The notes under the pieces are model-generated. The model saw nothing but the letters and a program-made list of their open reading frames with translations, searched no databases and was not told where the DNA came from. Shown piece after piece: positions 58,130 through 64,000 of a stretch of DNA of 64,000 nucleotides. How positions within the stretch are numbered: position 1 is the first letter of the stretch; every line of letters begins with the position of its first letter. The position numbers were made by a program, and so were the translations under genes. This DNA comes from Balaenoptera acutorostrata (lineage: Eukaryota; Chordata; Mammalia; Artiodactyla; Balaenopteridae): the NCBI RefSeq assembly GCF_949987535.1, contig NC_080064.1, positions 39,442,282-39,506,281 on the forward strand. Direction: 5' to 3'.

Positions 58130-60550
58130 GGCTGAGCCTGCAGACGGGAAAGCCTGGAGCCACGGGAGACGGGCAGGAAACTAAACGAACCCCGAATACC
58201 GGGTCGCCCTTCTCCCAGCCCCAGTGCATGTACTCCTGGCATTGTTCAAAACAAATTTGCCCAGAGCCTTGGGAAGAATGAGAGGGTCCCAGAAACACCC
58301 TTCCCCAGGCAAGAGTCGAGCTCGTCCAGGGGTTAAGCAGAGTTATTTGGATAAATAGAGGAGCTCTAGACTGGGAGCCTGGACATCTGGGCCCAACTCA
58401 ACTCGGGGCCCTTCAAAAGCCTTGCAAGTCACTGGATCTCCTGGCCCTCAACTTTCCACTCCTATAAAACTGTGGGTGTTTTTAAGCATCTGGAGGATTT
58501 CTTAAGAATCACCTTGCAGAATGGGTTGGGGGGCCATGTCCCCTTTCCTTAACCTGGGTCTCAGCAGCATGGAGTGTGCAGCAGGGCCAGGCAGAGGTGG
58601 GGGCTGGTGGCTGCAGCCGCTCTATAGAGAAGTAGAGTCCTGACTGGAGCAAGAACCAGGATATTTGGGCAACAAATGCCTCAGCTAGTCTTACCCTTAA
58701 CTTGGGCAGGGTGCTGGAGCATGGGGAACCAGGAGAGAGTGCTGGCAGAGAAAGAAGCTGCTGGTTCACATTTGCCGTTTTAGAAATGAAGACATTTAGA
58801 AAGTGAGATGGAGAAGCATGATGTCAATGCTGACTTCCCTCCATTTACTTAGACATTAGCGGAGCTGAGCTGGGTTGGAGCTGGTGTGTATGTGGTGGAT
58901 GGTGAGTGTCAGAGAGAGCTCCATGTAGTAATGAGCAAGCTTGGGGTGTGTGTAAGTTTGCCAGATAAAATAAATCTGCTAAATCTAGCACCGCTGGGTA
59001 TGTAAGTTTATCTGGACTCATGCAAAATATCAATACTTCTCTCCAAGGCCTTTTTTTTTCCCCCTGGAGGGACCTATCACCTAGGAAATTCTGATTCCAG
59101 GGCCGCTAGTCCCTGTCCAATTTCCTGACAATGGTTTGAGGACTGGACCTCTTCTTTTCCCCAAGGACAGTCTTTTAATGCAGACCCAGCATACTGGGTG
59201 GATCCCCTTGGTCTGAGGTCCCAGGAGGGGGTGCCCAGTGGACTTGCTCTCACGGGATATGAGCAGCCAGACCTGCCTTCCACTCTCTTCTGCTCCTAGC
59301 CGGATGGCTGGAGAGGATGGAGAACTCTATCATGAGGATTCCACGACAAGGGTGCACCTGGCCATGCTCTATCATGTTGTAGGAGACTGAGTCCTCACCC
59401 GCCCACCCACCCACCGCGGGCTTCTGTTGCTCCACCTGTGGAATACACTAGATTGGAGACTACTGTTGGGTGAAAGGGAGATTTCATCCACCCTCACATG
59501 ACTCTGCTGAGATACAGCCTGCAGAGGTTGCAAATCCCCTCCCACCCTACTCCCAGCACTTATCTACAGAGGACCTAATTCAGCACTGGAGAGGATTAGA
59601 TAGCAGCAGTAACCCAGTCCAGGGCTAGACCATGGTTTGAGATCCAGGTGGGAGACTATAGCACCCCTAACCCCTTTCTCTCTCCCCAAGAGTCTGCAAA
59701 GTGCCTTCAATACCCTCCTTTGTAAGTAGCCTAGAGTGATATGGCTACTTTTACACATTTGTCAGGGGGTGGCTGTTTTTAACCTCATTTTTACAGAGGA
59801 AGAAACAAAGACACAAAGAATTATAGCAACATATTACAGAACAGGTAAGTAGTGAAACCAGGACTGGGATCCCAGCAGCCTGGCGCCAGGGGCTCTTAAC
59901 TTCTACTCAGAGCAGGAAACTGAGGCTGGGAGGGGGAAGTAAGTTGCTGACTGTCCTACAGCCTGTGGCAGCTGAGCGCAGCCGGGTCTCGCGCCTCGCA
60001 TGCCCGAGCTTTGACCACGGCGGGGCGCTGTCGGGGCAGCAGCCCGTCCATCGGCTCAGTACTTGACCACGTCCAGTGCCCATCTCCCCTGTCACCCCCA
60101 GAGATTGAGATGGGCCCAGTCTGAGCTGGAGCTACTGGTAGCTGGGTTCATGGAGGAAGGCCAGGGGAGCAGGAGGACTATGGGCAGGACCCCAGCTGGC
60201 GAGAAAAAGGGCACAGGACCAACACCGTGTGCACAGGATCCTGAGAGATGAAGGGAACACTGGCTTGCGGTTGAGATCAGGGTTCATTGACGGACGTCTC
60301 GGTGGGGGTCCTGCTGCCTGTCTGTAGAGCCTGCAAGACCGGCCAGAAAAGGGGGGAGTGGGGAGGAGGACTAGTGGCCCTGCAGTGCGACTGGGGGTGG
60401 GAGAAACGACGAAATCGAGCGAGGGATTCTCGGACCCACGAACAGACATCCAGATAAATGCAGGATTTCCACAGGAAACAGAGGCAGAGATTCACCGAGG
60501 GCGAAACACAGAGTTACAGGGCTTGAGTGAGACAAACGGATACCAAGACA
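58130..60550. other. Interval between the FOXD2-AS1 island and the FOXD2 island
   Basis: Moderate GC, with MIR-like remnants near 58350-58490 and 59770-59905. The human FOXD2 5' UTR is long from memory, so part of this interval may be transcribed with FOXD2, but no start site can be fixed. Confidence 0.5.
59770..59905 (-). repeat. MIR SINE remnant
   Basis: Reverse MIR phrases: TTTTTACAGAGGAAGAAACA, ACAGGTAAGTAGTGAAACCA, GGACTGGGATCCCAGCAGCC and GGGGCTCTTAACTTCTACT. Confidence 0.65.
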
Positions 60551-61169
60551 GAAAAAGGTCGGATACAGGCAAACTCGGCGATGGACCGGTCCGCGCTCCC
60601 GAAATACAACCGAAGCGCCCCGGAAAAGTTCTAGGAAGCGGGCGACGGGCAGGCGGAGCGCTCCCCGGGTCTCCCCGCACACACTGCCGCGTCTGGAGCC
60701 ACGCGGCGCGGCGACGGGATGGGTGGCGGGGTCCCGGCCTTGGAGGGGAGGAGAGGGGCGCAGCCGGAATCTCTCACCTCTCCGAGGCCCGAGGCTGAGA
60801 ATGCCAAGTGTGCTCCTCGCGATCACTCAAGTGCGACTGCCCTTGGGCCGGAAGCCGCTCGGGCTCCTTCGGGCCCCCCTCCGGCGGCGTTGGTCCGGGC
60901 GTCTCAGGCTCCGCTGGCGCGCCAACTGCGCTTCGGCCTTGGTGGCCCGGGCGCTGCCTTGGGGAGATGATGGGTGGGGACTGTCGCTACTACTCCCAGC
61001 TCCGGCTGGAGCCCGCGTGAACCTTAACATCCAGGGCTAAGCGCACTGAAGGCAGCGGCCCCAGAGAGCGGAGAGTTTGCGGGATCTGCGGGGAAAGGAG
61101 GACCCGCCTCGAGCCACCCGAGCCGCACTCCCGCCGCGGCGGCTGTTTGTTCCCGCCGGGCCCCTCCGC

Positions 61170-61230
61170 GGAGGCACTCCGCCCGCCCCCGCCCCACCCC
61201 GCTCAGGGAGCTCCGCCCCGGGCTCGCGCT
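61170..61230 (+). promoter_or_regulatory. GC-box cluster upstream of FOXD2
   Basis: CCGCCCCCGCCCCACCCCGC and CTCCGCCCCGGG are SP/KLF-type motifs without a TATA box, consistent with a CpG-island promoter. The start site is not determined. Confidence 0.4.
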
Positions 61231-61433
61231 CTTCCGCCTTAGGCTGCTGCTAGGCGGGAGGAACTAATTTACCGACCTCCCCTCCCGGGGTAGGGGGGCG
61301 GTTGGGGGCCGAGACCGGCTGTGTAAGGGAAGGCCTCAACTCCTTCCGCCCGCGCCCGGGGCGCTCGGTTTCCCAGGGCAGCGGAGAGAGCCGCCCCCAG
61401 TCGGGTGCTCATCGAGAGGTGAGAGCGGCCGAG

Positions 61434-61455
61434 TGGGCCACGAGGGGGCGCTGCG
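61434..61455 (+). promoter_or_regulatory. Strong CTCF-like motif at the FOXD2 promoter
   Basis: CCACGAGGGGGCGCTG is a close match to the CTCF core (CCASYAGRKGGCRS). It lies about 150 bp upstream of the FOXD2 ATG, on the plus strand. Confidence 0.65.
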
Positions 61456-61602
61456 GAGCTGGGGGACACCCCTCCCTGCCAGCCTCAGTCCCCCGCCCCC
61501 TCCCCGCCCGCGCGCAAAACACACTCGCCCCAGAGGCAGCGCGGCGGAGCCCGAGCCGCGGCCGGAGCGGAGCCGGAGAGCGGCGGTGGCGGCGGCGGCA
61601 CC

Positions 61603-63060
61603 ATGACCCTGGGCAGCTGCTGCTGCGAGATCATGTCCTCCGAGAGCTCCCCGGCCGCGCTGTCCGAGGCCGACGCAGATATAGACGTGGTGGGCGGTGG
61701 CGGCGGCAGCGGTGGGGGGGAGCCCCCTGCCCGTTCCGGACCCCGCGCCCCCCGGGACCTACTCCCCCACGGCCCCGAGCCTCCCCCAGAGGAAGCCGAG
61801 GGGGACGCCGCTGAGGACGAGGAGGAGTCCGGCGGCTGCTCGGACGGCGAGCCCCGCGCTCTAGCGCCCCGAGGGGCGGCGGCCGCAGCGGGAAGCCCAG
61901 GGCCAGGCACGGCGGCGGCCCGGGGCGCGGCGGGGCCCGGGCCCGGACCGCCGTCGGGGGGCGCGGCGACTCGGAGCCCGCTGGTGAAGCCGCCCTACTC
62001 GTACATCGCGCTCATCACCATGGCCATCCTGCAGAGCCCCAAGAAGCGCCTGACGCTGAGCGAGATCTGCGAGTTCATCAGCGGCCGTTTCCCCTACTAC
62101 CGGGAGAAATTTCCCGCCTGGCAGAACAGCATCCGCCACAACCTATCGCTCAACGACTGCTTCGTCAAGATTCCCCGCGAGCCGGGCAACCCGGGCAAGG
62201 GCAACTACTGGACGCTCGACCCGGAGTCGGCCGACATGTTCGACAACGGCAGCTTCCTGCGGCGCCGCAAGCGCTTTAAGCGGCAGCCGCTACCGCCGCC
62301 GCATCCACACACGCACCCTCACCCAGAGCTGCTGTTGCGCGGCGGGGCTGCGGCGGCGGGGGACGCCGGCGCCTTCCTGCCAGGCTTCGCGGCTTACGGC
62401 GCCTACGGCTACGGCTACGGGCTAGCGCTCCCGGCCTACGGCGCACCCCCGCCGGGCCCGGCTCCGCACCCGCATCCACACCCGCACGCCTTCGCTTTCG
62501 CCGCCGCCGCTGCACCTTGCCAGCTGTCGGTACCCCCAGGCCGTGCCGCGGCGCCTCCACCCGGACCTCCGACGGCTTCGGTGTTCGCGGGCGCAGCCTC
62601 GGCTCCGGCCCCTGCGCCTGCGCCGGGCACAGGATCGGGCCCGGGCCCCTCAGGCCTGCCAGCCTTCCTAGGCGCGGAGCTTGGCTGCGCCAAAGCCTTC
62701 TACCCCGCGTCCCTGAGCCCTCCCGCAGCAGGCACCGCGCTCCTGCGCCAGGGCCTCAAGACGGACGCGGGCGGCGGGGGCGCCGGGGCCGGGCAGAGGC
62801 CTTCCTTCTCTATAGACCACATCATGGGCCACGGTGGCGGCGGGGCAGTACCCCCGGGCGGGGGCGAGGGCTCCCCGGGATCGCCGTTCTCGGCGGCGGC
62901 GGGTCCTGGGGGTCAGGCCCAGGTCTTGGCCATGCTGACTACCCCGGCCCTAGCTCCAGTGGCCGGCCACATCCGCCTCTCGCACCACGGGGACGCGCTC
63001 CTGTCCTCAGGGCCCCCGTTTGCCGGCAAAGTAGCAGGCCTCAGTGGCTGCCACTTCTGA
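61603..63060 (+). CDS. FOXD2: FOXD2, forkhead box D2 transcription factor
   Basis: Single-exon gene encoding 485 residues (human about 495 from memory). The nuclear DNA-binding protein acts in kidney, somite/mesoderm and craniofacial development. The N-terminus [20 protein letters not shown] is the FOXD2 start. It is followed by an acidic patch (AEDEEESGG), an Ala/Gly/Pro linker and the forkhead domain at about 129-227 ([20 protein letters not shown], helix 3 [15 protein letters not shown], wing RRRKRFKR). Then come His-Pro repeats (234-240 and 289-295), Tyr-Gly and Ala/Pro tracts, and an eh1-like FSIDHIM (402-408) for Groucho/TLE corepressors. The C-terminus is AGLSGCHF. The ATG at 61603 sits in a good context (CACCATGA). 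There are no frameshifts. The length difference lies in low-complexity tracts. Confidence 0.98.
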   Translation: MTLGSCCCEIMSSESSPAALSEADADIDVVGGGGGSGGGEPPARSGPRAPRDLLPHGPEPPPEEAEGDAAEDEEESGGCSDGEPRALAPRGAAAAAGSPGPGTAAARGAAGPGPGPPSGGAATRSPLVKPPYSYIALITMAILQSPKKRLTLSEICEFISGRFPYYREKFPAWQNSIRHNLSLNDCFVKIPREPGNPGKGNYWTLDPESADMFDNGSFLRRRKRFKRQPLPPPHPHTHPHPELLLRGGAAAAGDAGAFLPGFAAYGAYGYGYGLALPAYGAPPPGPAPHPHPHPHAFAFAAAAAPCQLSVPPGRAAAPPPGPPTASVFAGAASAPAPAPAPGTGSGPGPSGLPAFLGAELGCAKAFYPASLSPPAAGTALLRQGLKTDAGGGGAGAGQRPSFSIDHIMGHGGGGAVPPGGGEGSPGSPFSAAAGPGGQAQVLAMLTTPALAPVAGHIRLSHHGDALLSSGPPFAGKVAGLSGCHF

Positions 63061-64000
63061 CCGTGTCGGGATCTGGGCCACTTAAGCCCGCACTCCTCAG
63101 TCTCTCCCGGGAGCTCCTGCGGTCGCAGCGGAACTCAGGGAGTCTATTTATGAAGAGTCTCCAGACCTTGGGCCGGCGCGCGTGACTTAGCACTTCAGGC
63201 TCCACGCACAGAATCTCTCCGATAGTTGGGACGAAGCGGGCTCCGTCGCTCAGGGAGAGGCCCGGGTCTCTGCGACGAGGTCGCTAGCCATGATCCCATT
63301 CCAGTTTGAGCAGTAAAAGGGGGAGGGGGAAGTCTTCGCTTTTCCCCAGTCTCTGCGCCTCTCGGCAGCCCCGGAAGAATGCTTTCCCGGAGAGGTGCCC
63401 GCCCAGGCCCGGCAGATCCCGCCAGAAACACCAACTTCGCAGAGGGGTCTCCCTTTCTGCTTCTCCCTCACTCCTTCCCCAACTTTGAGGCCCTGATTGT
63501 CCAATATTATAATTTAAAGACACCTATTATCTGCTTTGTGCTTAAAAGAAAAATTCAACTTTTTTTTTTCCTTGCTGTTCTCCAAGGAACTTCGTTCTCT
63601 TGGAAGCCTACAGCAATGTCTACACAGGCGAAGGTGAACGGACAGGTGAAGCGAGGGATCTCCACAATCCCTGCGCAATCCCGGAATCCCTCTCCATTGA
63701 GGAAAATCCTCCCTCTTTTGTGTTGGGGCGCTTTTGAAGGAACTCTACCCCTTTCCCGTGGCCGGCTGGGTCCAGCCATCCAGGGTCAGCAGCCCTCTCA
63801 GCGGTCTGCTACGTCCCAGGCCCTGGGATATTTATTGTAGCTAAAGGCAATGAGGTTGGGGTGGGAGAGGAGGGTCTGGGTCAGGGACTGGAGAGGCGGG
63901 GGGCGGCCAGGGCACATCCTGTGGCAGGGGTCCTGTAATTATGTGTAAATATCTGTACAGCGGGCTGCTATCTGCATTCTCTGTCCACTGGGTGTGCATT
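63061..64000 (+). other. FOXD2: FOXD2 3' UTR, continuing beyond the window
   Basis: Non-repeat sequence that falls in GC after about 63,480. No AATAAA or ATTAAA hexamer was found on the plus strand before 64,000, so the poly(A) site probably lies outside. Confidence 0.6.

Larger units (their letters stand above)
60560..63060. other. CpG island over FOXD2 upstream region and coding exon
   Basis: Continuous CpG-dense sequence including GC boxes (CCCCGCCCC-type, about 61170-61230) and the complete coding exon. Confidence 0.85.

Noticed and set aside
62517..63185. 222-residue frame overlapping the FOXD2 end
   Set aside because: Out-of-frame shadow of FOXD2 and its 3' UTR, low complexity.
1..64000. 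CRISPR arrays, prophage, operons, plasmid-type origins
   Set aside because: The window is vertebrate nuclear DNA. Direct repeats are SINEs, microsatellites or one local duplication.

Overview
The window is mammalian nuclear DNA. Single-copy coding exons lie in long non-coding stretches full of SINEs and LINEs. The dominant young repeat is a tRNA-Glu-derived SINE of the CHR family, in a roughly 300 bp form (17 copies annotated, short and truncated forms included). BovB/Bov-tA elements of ruminants and PRE1 elements of pigs were not seen. I infer a cetacean (whale or dolphin), with hippopotamus as the less likely alternative. The gene order CMPK1 - FOXE3 - FOXD2, all on the plus strand, matches human chromosome 1p33 as I know it.

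Bases 1-14,930 hold the 3' part of CMPK1 (UMP-CMP kinase): coding exons 2-6 and a long 3' UTR. Exon 1, with the P-loop, lies upstream of the window. The introns contain a nearly continuous L2 element interrupted by two SINEs, one of which appears to carry a 3' transduction. Bases 14,930-44,340 are gene-poor and hold MIR, L2, MER5A, MLT1-like and L1 remnants, CHR SINEs, a 217-bp direct duplication, a CTCF-like site, and several AT-rich non-repeat blocks that look like candidate regulatory elements.

FOXE3 (44,410-45,363) is an intact single-exon lens forkhead gene with an overlapping TATA box/CArG box just upstream and a CpG-rich coding region. Bases 46,120-55,560 are intergenic with MER5A, SINE, MIR and old L1 sequence, plus a divergent pair of CTCF-like motifs. 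Bases 55,565-58,100 form a GC-rich block whose position, size and minus-strand poly(A) signal fit the lncRNA FOXD2-AS1. FOXD2 (61,603-63,060) is an intact single-exon forkhead gene in a second CpG island, with a strong CTCF-like motif about 150 bp upstream of its ATG. Its 3' UTR runs off the window end.

Functionally the window joins a housekeeping nucleotide kinase to two developmental transcription factors with CpG-island architecture. I see no operon, CRISPR, prophage or other novel multi-gene system. The points of interest are regulatory architecture, local duplication and transposon history. Coordinates of repeats and regulatory blocks are approximate by a few bases; coding coordinates were checked against reading frame and splice sites.
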